Assembly (NCBI GenBank): GCA_028673005.1
Contig: CM054114.1
Span: forward strand, 12,245,108-12,309,107
Reading direction: 5' to 3'
DNA length: 64,000 nucleotides
Origin: Tanypteryx hageni
Taxonomy: Eukaryota; Arthropoda; Insecta; Odonata; Petaluridae
The translations under genes were made by a program, and so were the position numbers. The notes beneath the pieces are model-generated. The model was given only the letters and a program-made list of their open reading frames with translations. It searched no databases and was not told the DNA's origin. How positions within the stretch are numbered: position 1 is the stretch's first letter; the number at the start of each line of letters is the position of its first letter. Positions 54,510 through 64,000 of this stretch are shown piece after piece.

Positions 54510-56495
54510 AATTTTGCTGTTCTACTAGCTTCGTTCAGGGTAACCAAGGCTACCAGAGAAGTGCCAGAAATGAACACGGGTAACCAATTTTTAATTACGC
54601 GACCTTTCACTCGGTACCCTTTATGAAAAATAGATGGCAGTCGGTTTGCCCCACTCCCTTCGGATTTTTGATTTGGATTCCTTTTCATTTATAAATTAAA
54701 TTGAAGGAATTGGCTGGATTTTTTTTGGAAGCACAGGGTGCTTCCACCCAATCGGGAAATTGAAAATGAAAATAGAACGTTTGGAGTAAAATATCGATTG
54801 AGACGCTAATTTTTTATTCGACTGGAAGTGATTCCAATCGGCGTGTATTTGTGGCCTAGCTCTTTTCTGAAATATGATTTTTATTACGAGGCTACCGCAA
54901 TAAGGTAAATATACCCCTACCAAACTAGAATTGGGTTTAGGCTTACTATTAGATACTTAACGCTTCGCCGCTGTAGTTAATGTTAACAAACTTTCGAAGT
55001 AGTCGTTGAAAATCTCTAACTTTATGCTAAGCCAAAATAGTGAGTTTACAAAAAGGAATCTATTTCCGTAATTTGAGTTGATTCCTTTCTTTATATTATT
55101 TTTGCCGTAGTCTCCATTCCTTATTAATATTTCACATAGTGAGTGTTAAAAAAATATCGATTTTGTAAGTTGGTCTCAAATGGAAATAGGTATACTTATC
55201 CGAAAAATAAGTAAAATAACAGCAAGAACGAAAAAATATCCTTATCCGTAAAATAACTGACTTTATTTTTTAAATCAATATTTCTCTCTCATCTATTTTA
55301 TGATCGTAAGAATGGATACGGGGAATGTCGTCAGAAATGCGACGAAACAAATCGCTGAGACTGAAATATTAATCCTTCGCTATGTGCGCCAATGCGATGT
55401 TTTATTTCTCCCTCTCTTTGAGATAGCTTCGAGCGGTTCTTGGTTTATGAACAGTGTTGAATATTTTCGCACTCGCTTGTTATTTTTACTGGAAGCATTG
55501 GCTGTATTGGCGCAGTCATAAACTATTATAAATCAGTTATTTTTCACTACAGCCGTCTCGTAAATGACGGTAGACGCACGAAATAAATGTTGAAATCAAA
55601 TCCTTCAGAATGTTTTTTTCCTGAAGCAGTTTATCACGAGAGCACATTTTCATAATGCGCGGTTTTGTATTTTAAAACCCATTCCTTTCTTCACGATTCC
55701 ATCCAATCTGTTTAATTTTAATTATTTGTGTATTGTTTGTTTCTGTAGTATTATCTCTCAACAACTACATAGAGCGAAAAATTATTAGCATTCGAAAATA
55801 ACTTTGTTGAAACTATGCCTTATATTCCACCTTTATTTTTGTACCATTTGCTTCTCTAATTAAATAAAATTGCTATGTGACTTCATTTGTCATTTCTCGA
55901 ACGGTAATTTGTTTGAGCTCTAACTTTGTCTATCATCGAAGTATTCTGTGCTTCCTTTCCATCTAACTCTATTCTTCTAAAGAGAAAAATCTGATTTTTT
56001 AAAAGTAATTCTTCGTCAGATGAATTAAATATGCAAATTTCGTCTTTCTAGTTTAAGTAGCTTGGGATAGTCTTTATAGAAAATCTCCATTTATTGATAT
56101 TAAAGGATAAAAGTATCGCTATTTCTCCTCTGAGGGTTTAATTATGTATTTTTTTAAATATCTGATCAAGTCTAGCCTAGAACACAAGCAGAATTTGGCG
56201 AACTCATCAAACTTTTATTTTTATATTTTTCACGACCTGCCGATTCCCTCTGGCCTACGCGCAATGGGTATCCGAGAGGTAGTGCAATGAATAGCTGGTC
56301 AGTTTTAAAAATTTAGGAATAAAGATTACTTCCTAATATTGTCTTAAGACATTTTTAAAAAATACCATGATTTCATTAATAATAATATTGAAGAATTTAT
56401 ATCTATTTCTTCAAGATTAATATTACTTTAACTAATACTATAACTTTATAAGCGCGTACATTTCGATAATTTAACTTGAAAATTCCCCATACGGA
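54510..56495. other. Unassigned AT-rich stretch
   Basis: No gene, RNA or repeat recognised. Short frames of 73-114 codons without motifs. Confidence 0.35.
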
Positions 56496-56498
56496 GTC

Positions 56499-57229
56499 TA
56501 ATCCAAAAGTTCTCGAACTGAAGCTATATGAAATCACAATGAAAAGAAGTAAGCATGGTTCCCATCAAAATAGTCTCCTTTGCTGAGCCATACTCTCCTC
56601 CTCAACAGTGCTGCCACCTCTGGAAGCATTTTTAGAAGTCATGATTTGTAGCGTTCCTCAGAGTCGCCTTCGATTTTTGCTTGATTTGTTCCACTGACCC
56701 AAAGTCTCGTCTTTTCAAAAAATTCTTGAACTTTCGGAACAAGAAGTCGCATGGACTGAATTCGGATGAATACGGCGTATGATGTAGATCATTGATTGTA
56801 AATTTCATCAAAAAATCCCCGGCACTGTGCGATGGTGTGTTGTAAAGAACCAAGCGATCCAGCCGAAGATTTCATCTTTATACAGACTGCATTTCTCAAT
56901 CCCCCAAACACAGACCTCCAAGTGGAATTCCTTGGTCACTTTTTGTCCCACTAGAACAGATTCGGAGTTAAAACTGCCTTTAATAGAAAAATGGATAGAA
57001 CAAATTGCCACTCACCGAAATTTTTGTTCTTGGTCAACAATTTTTACAACGAAGGTAAAAAAACTACATATCTAAAAAAACTGGCACAGAATATATCGGA
57101 TATTACGGACGGCTGTGACCTCATACGTTATCGACAACAAAGGGACAGAGGCAAGTTTACCAACGCTGGCAACAGCATTTTGCTACTGAGAAGTCCAGAA
57201 AAAAAATCAGTTCAGATACTTTTGGGTTT
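56499..57229 (-). mobile_element. mariner-type element remnant
   Basis: The left end CCAAAAGTTCTCGAACTGA (56503) and right end TCAGTTCAGATACTTTTGG (57207-57225) are inverted and agree at 16 of 19 positions. TA dinucleotides lie near both outer ends. At about 730 bp it is shorter than a full mariner (about 1.3 kb), so much of the transposase gene is lost. Confidence 0.75.
56632..57011 (-). pseudogene. mariner transposase, C-terminal fragment
   Basis: Minus-strand frames carry GQKVTKEFHLEV (57011-56808 frame), then a frame change near 56850, then HTPYSSEFSPCDFLFRKFKNFLKRRDFGSVEQIKQ (split here as HTPYSSEFSPCDFLF and KNFLKRRDFGSVEQIKQ; 56853-56632). The YSPDLAPCDF-type block is the hallmark of mariner transposases around the last catalytic Asp. 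The Asp in CDF is retained, but the neighbouring consensus is degraded. The N-terminal DNA-binding domain is not found. Non-functional. Confidence 0.8.
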
Positions 57230-57639
57230 ATCATTAATTTTCTCGATTATTGAGAAAATATTTAATTGAAGTTTAAGGCTATTTAAATTAACTAAAATTA
57301 TGACTACCATATGAAGTGTCCTATTTACAATTTAAATATTGTAGCCATAGCGCACTAAAAGATCGTATGGTATGCTGGATTCTAAGGTCTCGGTACCGTT
57401 TTTGAATATTTCATCGCAAAAATAACTTTTCGATGATAATAAGTTCACAAATGAACTATGTGTCTGTGCTTTGTGATAAATATTTATTGGAGTCTGCTTA
57501 TTGAATTGAAAGGTTCAGCAATAAAACGGAGAAAACTGGAAAGAAATAGCTGCAGTACATAAGACGACTATCAAAGAAAAGCTTACTCTTGAAACTCATG
57601 ATATAACATCACCTTCCGTCCTAGTTAAAGGCATTGAAT

Positions 57640-58135
57640 TCTGGATATACCCTCCTCCACGACTTTACGTGGGTTCTTATCCTATTTTCCCCTTTCCCAA
57701 AATCGAACGCACACTCAGCCGTGTTCGACCTTCTCTACACCTTCCACCCCCTCTCCCTCACCCCTTCCATCCACACTGCTAACCCCCTTCTCCCTCCACG
57801 GCGCCTCGCTCCCATAAAACCATCCGGGCAAACTGTGTGGCACTGAACGACCGACTTCGGGAATAATAAAAGGTGAATGGCCCGTGGAACTGCACGCTGA
57901 GCTGGAAGGACTTTTTATGTCCCCTTCATTGAGGAGGAGGGGAGAGCGGGGAGGGAAGAGAGGGGAGGGGAGAGAGGGGGAAGGGGGAGAGGGGAGGGGA
58001 GAGGGAGGATGGGGAAGGGGAGAGGGGGAGTGGAGAGGGGGAGGGGGATGGGAGGTGAGAGGGAGAGGGGAGATTGGGAGGGGGAGGGGAGAGGGGGATG
58101 GGAAAGGGGGAGGGGGAGAGGGGGGAAAAGGGAAG
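57640..58135. repeat. Polypyrimidine tract followed by long G-rich polypurine tract
   Basis: The plus strand is C/T-rich at about 57640-57815, then almost pure G/A at about 57930-58135 (GGGGAGAGGG-type). The two tracts are roughly complementary in composition. Confidence 0.75.
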
Positions 58136-58639
58136 AATATCGTAGTGAGGAGGAAGAAGAGGAAATAGATCAGGAAATGAATGTTCGTGGGCGGGTGTGC
58201 GCCTGTGATAGATATTGCGCAACGTATACGTATGTTTCCTTATGTATATGTGTGCGTGCGTGTATATAATATGTTTTATGAGCATGGTTTTATTTAGAGC
58301 GGAAATTGTAGATCTCACGTTTTGTGGATGATGGGAACCATAATAGCGATAGAAAGGGGAGATTGAGAGAGGAGGCTATATGGACACGGGGCGTTATATT
58401 CCCTCCTACGGGCCATATAACTACGTAACGATGGGCAGTACGAGATAAAGTTTCGTTATTCCTTTATTTTTTCTTTTCTATCCGGGAAAGATATGGAAAG
58501 GAATAGTGGACGATGCGAAAAAAGGTGGGTCTCCTCCTTTTGTTATCCGAATCCCCCGTAAATAGCCCTGAGAAATGGTCGAAAAACATTGCCAGTGACA
58601 AATTGGTCGTTTCCTCGCGTTTTTATTGCACTCTCCGAC

Positions 58640-58785
58640 GGACTCTCCCTCTCTCTCTCACACACACACACGCTCGCCCGTTGAATGATGAAGGTGTTTC
58701 TCCCTCGCGCCTGAGATGCCCCCTCCCCCCTAACTCCCCCCCACTTCTCCCCCCTCCGCCATTCCCTCTCCCTCTCACAATCAGT
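58640..58785. repeat. Polypyrimidine tract with short (CA)n
   Basis: CTCTCTCT, then CACACACA, then CCCCTCCCCCC-type sequence on the plus strand; low complexity. Confidence 0.7.
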
Positions 58786-60534
58786 CACGGGGAGATGCGT
58801 GGGCACGCCGTGCGCTTGGGCGTGCGAGACGGCTGGAGCGGCTACACATCTCGGAACGAGCGATGTGACGGAGTGTTTGCAGCGGACGCAGACGAGTAAA
58901 TTCCACGGTTGGAGCGCGACCGCCCAAATGGTCCTAACTCTTTATTTCAAATGGTAATTCGCCGGAGAAATGATCTTTTTGACGTCGAAACTATGAATAC
59001 TTAACCGGAATTCATGAGTTTCGGGCTAAATTGTACGTATCACCCAGTTACTGCGTTCTAGTCTTTTTTACTGTGCTATTTCAGAGTCACAACAAGAAGC
59101 GGATCTTTAATTCATTTTATTGCCTCTTCAAAACAATAATTTACGATTCTAAGCTACAGAAAAATTTTTCGATGGTATATATCATGCGTGTTGATAAATG
59201 ATAAATTTATAGTATTCACATAAACTAGATAATCTACCCGATTATTATTCAAATGTAATAAATTTGATAGTATCCACTGATATTTCGTCATAATTTCTGC
59301 CCTCGGACCATTTTTTTCTCTTTTTTACTGAAAATTCGTTACACTGACACTGATTAATACCATTTCCGGAGAGGGACAGAAAGAAGTGGAAGACCATCAT
59401 ACATCACTTTTCTTCTTAAAATCCAGAATTTTTTTCATGCAGAGAATCTTTTAACGCATTTTTTACCTCATCAACTTATTTCAAAAGTTAACTTTTGGCT
59501 AAAAACATTTAAATTTTTGCCATTTCATTTGGACCACTCATCTTCGTGGGAATTAAGACGGGTCCATTTTATGCGATGCAAAAATCAGTTAAATATTATA
59601 TATATAAATATTAATAGAGAAATGCACGATCAAAACTGACGCGCGGTTCAGAAATAGGGCCCGGGATTATATCTCGACGAGTACAAAAGGAAGACTCTTA
59701 AGTAAGAGAGGAGAAACGGGAGGGAAAAAAGGAAAGCGAAGAAAACCTCGGGGCGGGGTTCAGATACTCCCAGGAGCCGTTTCTTATTGCTCAACGCATT
59801 CCAGAGTGTGCCAGCAATTAATTGTTAGTCGCTTAACTTCGTGTTTTCGCTAATTAATTCGCAAGGAAAAAATTTGTTTTGAACCTCTTACAGTTATGAA
59901 TAGCGTCGATTGCTACGTAATGCCGAAATACGAGTCGTAGGTTATTCGACGTGCAATGACAAAAATTCTGTCAGTCTGATAATTAAATTACTGTGAAATG
60001 CGTTGTAATGAGATTACTATGACTTTAATTTGGAAAAATTATATACAAATAAAATGACAAAAGTGTTTTTATTAGACAAATCACACGTAATTTGTTCAAC
60101 TGGAGAATAATTCAATTCAAGATATTTAATCTTTTTTCAACAATAAGAAAGTGCTTTTTTAATACTTACTTAATTTGATTTGACTTTTATAATTCCCATT
60201 AATACGTCTCGCGATAAAACGGAGGCACGAACGTTTAATGCCAGATCGTTAATGCTATACAACCCTCACAACACCATTTTCTAATCGTTAGCGTGACATA
60301 ATGCGAAGTTGAATTAAAAGACGCGAAGAACGCGAAAATCGATGGCGGTTTTAAAATACAACATCAACGACCCGCCAACGCATCCGAAGAGTCTAACAAA
60401 AGCGTATTTCAGCGAACTCTCAGTGGAATTCCCATTTCAATGGGAAGTTTTAATGCCTTTTGACTTTCCCTCTCGCATATTTAATCTCTCTTCGTAGCGG
60501 AGGAAGCGCCCTCTGGGATATCAAAAGAGAGGTA

Positions 60535-60780
60535 AGAGAGAAGCAGGGAGGGAGGCAGGGAGGGAGGGGGAGGCAGGGAGGGAGGGAAGGAGGCAGGGAG
60601 GGAGGGAGGGAAGGAGGCAGGGAGGGAGGGAGGGAAGGAGGCAGGGAGGGAGGCAGGGAAGGAGGGAGGGGGGAAGGGAGGGAGGGAGGCAGGGAGGGAG
60701 GGAGGCAGGGAGGGAGGTAGGGAGGGAAGTAGAGAGGGAAGTAGAGAGGGAGAGAGAGAGGGGGAAAGACAGAGGGAAAG
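60535..60780. repeat. (GGGA)n/(GGCA) G-rich minisatellite
   Basis: About 190 bp of GGGAGG units with regular GGCA interruptions, then GAAGTAGAGAG and GAGAGAG units. The regular GGG spacing gives strong G-quadruplex potential on the plus strand. Confidence 0.9.
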
Positions 60781-63700
60781 CAGATCCGAACGATGGCGCT
60801 GCCATCGACAAAATGGTTGATTAATTGATTTAATAAATCCTGCTAAATGGGCTACTTTTGTAATTGTGGGACGTCCTTTATTGTGTCTCCGGGAGTAAGA
60901 GGAAGATAAAGGGATAAAGATAGAGAGAGAGAGAGGTAAATGGGAGAGAGAGGAGGAAGAGGTAGGGAGGGAGAGAGAAAATAAGGGTAGGAAGGGGGGG
61001 GAGGAATGATTTTCGTGCAGCCAGATTGCAAGTGCTTGAATACCAAAGCTTATGCTATTCCGATTATTTTGGACGCTAAGGGAGCTTCTTTTAAAGGTGA
61101 AGGCGGGTTTTCTGAAGGGTTGAGGAGGGAGATTGTCTCCGATGGGAGATTCCCCTCTGGCTTCTGCGGCTCTGAAGGGAGAGCGCGAAGGGAGATAAAT
61201 TGATTGCGCAATTATTTATACGAGATTGCTTCGGAAGGGTGGTTGCCAGGTAGAAGGCCAGGGGGTTGGGTTGTTGCGAGTTGGGTAAAGGATCCGGCGG
61301 GGATGAGGTCTTCTGGGGGGTTGTTAAAATTTCCTCTTGATGTTTAACGGAGGAATTAAATGGGATTGAGGATTAGGGAAGTAAAAGAGGTTCTTATTGA
61401 TTTACGCTCGCCTATTGCTATACTAGTTTACCCCATTATACCCTGAATTATGATATACCTATTATTTATTTATGATTATCATTTATTATGCTCAGGAAGG
61501 AGTTTTCTGACGAAAATAAGGACATTTATATCAATAAAATTGTTTGTAACATTTTAATCAAAGCAAATGTTTGTTGACATTTTATAGTATAATATATTAT
61601 AAAATGATACTAAAATAAATATTCTGGCACTAAACAATAGATAATTTTATTATACGTTGAGTTAAAAAATAAAATAAATGTATACTTGATCAACAACCAT
61701 AGGTTTCAAAGATAAGTACGAACACAGAGTTCTTCTTACATAAGGGCGACTAAGCGGCATGCACGAGTATAAAGAAATATTACTTCCGAGGATAAACTCA
61801 ACCAAAATTTAAATGTACCATCTTCTGGCTTAAGTTGAAACTAATGGCATTATGTACAGCTTTATACCGTTAGGAGAATTTGAATAGCATCTTGCGTAGA
61901 ATCTTTTAAAGTTTTGCTACTTAAAATTACCGTTATGGTATAAAGTGTTAGACTGGATACTGTCTCGAGGCGAATTAAGCGACCGAGAGTGATCGACCTC
62001 TTCGGAATTGAGGTCGCGGGCTCGCGTTCTGCTGTAGCGACGGAATTATTGGATGCGAGGGTGCGTTCCATCAGTCATATTGGAAAGGCGCTCGCTGCAG
62101 GGGACGGCGAGAACGCGAATAATTTATCAAGTCTGCGTTTTTGCGGTCGAGACACACCAAGCGCAACCCATAAAAAGCGGCAGAGGCTATGTTGTCGTAT
62201 TAAGATCTAAGGTTTTTTTTATTTATGAGATAAATGATTCCTTAGTCTCGGATCGAAAGCGTGGTCCCTCATATCGTTCCTTTTCTGTACACAGCGTACC
62301 CTCGAAATAGGGCAGGTATCGGGAGAAGAAGTTACCCCGCGTTATAGAGAAGCCCGCGTTCTATAGAGGTAATCGACTTAGAAACTAGTTTTGCTTGTAT
62401 GCACTAATATTAATGTAAAACAGTGGAAGGATAGAGAAGAAAACAAATAAAGCGCAACAGCTTTATTTATAATTGAAGTTTACAAAATATTTAGAGCCTT
62501 TAGTTCTATAAAGGTTCAATAAGTTTCTTAAATTAGTAAATGTGGAAACTTCGGTGAAATTGATGTTTAAGTGAAAATTTAACTCAACCTTTGAAACTTT
62601 CCAGAAGTGTAAGTTTTTCTTTCGTGAATGTTTTTTTCAGAATGGTTGGTTGTATTACTGTTATGTAGTTGGGTGTTATTTTGTCTGCTTTATGGTTGTG
62701 TGTTCATAAGGGCGTAAAGTTTCCTACGAAGTTTTAGCGTTTTGTTGTGGACTTTTTGTTGTATGACTGTATGTATTTTATTCATGTAGAGATCCCAAAT
62801 GGACAGGTCGAAGCCTGATAGATTTTCTGTAAGTTTAAGTTGCAGGTCATATACCTACTTCTAATTCTAGAAAGGTACGTTTTCCGTATAGTTTTGCAAT
62901 TTCGATAAATACTGTGGGGTTTGTGGTGTTTGGAAAAATGTCAGTGAGTTTAGGGAATACTTTCTTCAATTGACAGTCTTTGAGTAATTTAATATCTACT
63001 GCAATAGTATGAGTAAGGAGTTAAATTTTTATGTTAACAATAGGTTTCTTTAAAAAATTGAGATTTTTTCATAAAAATACAAATAAAATAATATAGTTTA
63101 CGTACTAGAGCCGTAGCGGTACCAGGAACGCAACTACGTTAGTAAAATCATGAATCCACATTGGGGTTAAAGTAAGAAATAGGATCCATCCGGCGAAAAA
63201 TAAAACCTATGTTGAGTGATTGAATAAGACCCGCGTTATATCCGATAACGCTCAATAACGAGCAGCGTTATAACCGGGGTGCGCCGTATTATAATCTCTA
63301 AAATCCAATGCAGCTTCGGAGATTATGACTCTCGTATAAACCTAATATTTAATTCGTCGCTTGTTTCTAAACAAAGATTAGAAACTAATTTTTTTGGCTG
63401 CCGCAATAAGGTAAATGTCAAGTTTCGACTTGTTCTTTTATCCACCCCGTTTCATCGCGATGGCGACGGAACTGCACTCTCGACCGAAACTTTCCCGCTC
63501 CAAAGTGCCGAATAACTTCCAGGAATATCTTCGAAGTGCTTTTCATGCCCTCTCTCTCTCGAATCAAAACTGCTTTTCCTTCCGACGCAGCAGCCGACCT
63601 CCTCTCGAGAGAAGAACAGAGAGCGTCCTCTCATCGCCAGTAAGGATATGATCCGGAAATTGCTTCTCCTTTTAGCTGGGGCGCTACGTGCTCCTCTGCT

Positions 63701-63876
63701 GCTGGCCTCGGTGCTTTCCTGGGGCGTTGCTTAATGCAAGAGGCATCCAAGTGGCGGCGGCGGTCGGTGGGTTGGAAGGGAAAATAGGGGAGCGATGCGC
63801 CAAGGGAAGCTTTGCGGGAATGCAGTGCCTCCGGGGGCTCTGCCAACCTCCACTTTACGCCCGCCCCACTCCCCTC

Positions 63877-63916
63877 CACACCCCCACGCCCCCCCCCCCC
63901 ACACCCCCCCCCCCCA
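63877..63916. repeat. C-rich homopolymer tract
   Basis: Runs of 12 or more C separated by ACA, in a CCCCACTCCCCTCC context. Length calls here are likely unreliable. Confidence 0.85.
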
Positions 63917-64000
63917 CTTCGCTAACCTCAGACGTCGTGAGCGCTCAGCGATTCAGTTTCCGGCTCGCCTGTTACAGGGGGAGGGAACTCCCATGTTAAA

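Larger units (their letters stand above)
57235..64000. other. Unassigned stretch with long polypurine/polypyrimidine tracts
   Basis: No gene recognised. Low-complexity tracts are listed separately. Unique-looking sequence fills 58880-60460 (AT-rich) and 61010-63870. Open frames up to 130 codons at 57880-58320 and about 60460-60810 translate purine repeats and are not genes. GC-richer sequence at 63420-63870 has frames of 78-103 codons with no recognisable domain. Confidence 0.35.

Noticed and set aside
57884..58318. Overlapping 86-130-codon Gly/Arg-rich and Pro/Ser-rich frames
   Set aside because: They translate the polypurine tract on either strand.
60460..60811. Gly/Arg/Glu-repeat and Leu/Pro/Ser-repeat frames
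   Set aside because: Direct translation of the GGGA minisatellite.
1..64000. CRISPR array, bacterial operon, rRNA operon or viral genome
   Set aside because: No evenly spaced short repeats with unique spacers, no prokaryotic gene density, no rRNA sequence, and no capsid or envelope genes recognised.

Overview
This is a eukaryotic, AT-rich, repeat-dense window from an animal genome. The non-LTR retrotransposon proteins, the mariner, hAT, Tigger-like and Transib remnants, the Helitron-like ends and the abundant microsatellites best suit an invertebrate, most likely an arthropod. I cannot name the species. I recognise no host protein-coding gene, rRNA or functional tRNA gene. Almost all the coding potential I can read belongs to transposable elements (TEs) in various stages of decay. 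The window is probably intergenic or lies inside a very long intron.

Layout. 0-6 kb: a 665-bp element made of two almost identical 166-bp inverted arms (541-1205) next to a Helitron-type 5' end; an element with an internal ~152-bp tandem repeat (2346-2850); a hAT/ZBED transposase fragment (3172-3840, minus); a second Helitron-type 5' end (4410) and AT/TG microsatellites. 7-18 kb: two full-length copies of a ~640-bp dispersed family, a hAT miniature element with a perfect 8-bp target duplication (8699-9396), a second dispersed family (15433-16120), a second hAT miniature element (18017-18262), and polypurine tracts. 18.6-28.6 kb is a 10-kb block of autonomous-type elements: a decayed Jockey-type LINE (plus), a Transib/RAG1-like transposase pseudogene with a small first exon and a 333-bp intron (minus), and a CR1/L2-type LINE with only three visible breaks (minus). 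29-32 kb holds a second, expanded copy of the 2.3-kb element and a third hAT element. 37-39 kb repeats the two dispersed families seen at 7 and 15 kb.

42.6-49.5 kb is the most structured part. Three Helitron-like elements lie head to tail (42663-43423, 43426-44009, 44010-48582). The third was invaded by an RTE-type LINE with a 13-bp target duplication and by a hairpin element with a 9-bp duplication. It also contains a ~600-bp low-complexity stretch able to fold on itself. Directly downstream, a fourth copy of the 7-kb family was split by a composite of two head-to-head tRNA-derived sequences with a 10-bp duplication. 52.5-57.3 kb: a hAT-type shell holding a deleted Tigger-like element that keeps only a C-terminal zinc finger, then a mariner remnant. 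57.3-64 kb is single-copy-looking sequence with long polypurine and polypyrimidine tracts.

The TEs do not form a shared pathway; their nesting gives a relative order of insertions. The most notable item is the Transib transposase. It retains all three RAG1-type catalytic acidic residues, a C-x2-C plus H-x4-H zinc site and a GRP motif like that of the RAG1 nonamer-binding region, although frameshifts break the reading frame. No database search was possible. Family names rest on motif recognition and boundaries on repeats and target duplications seen by eye.
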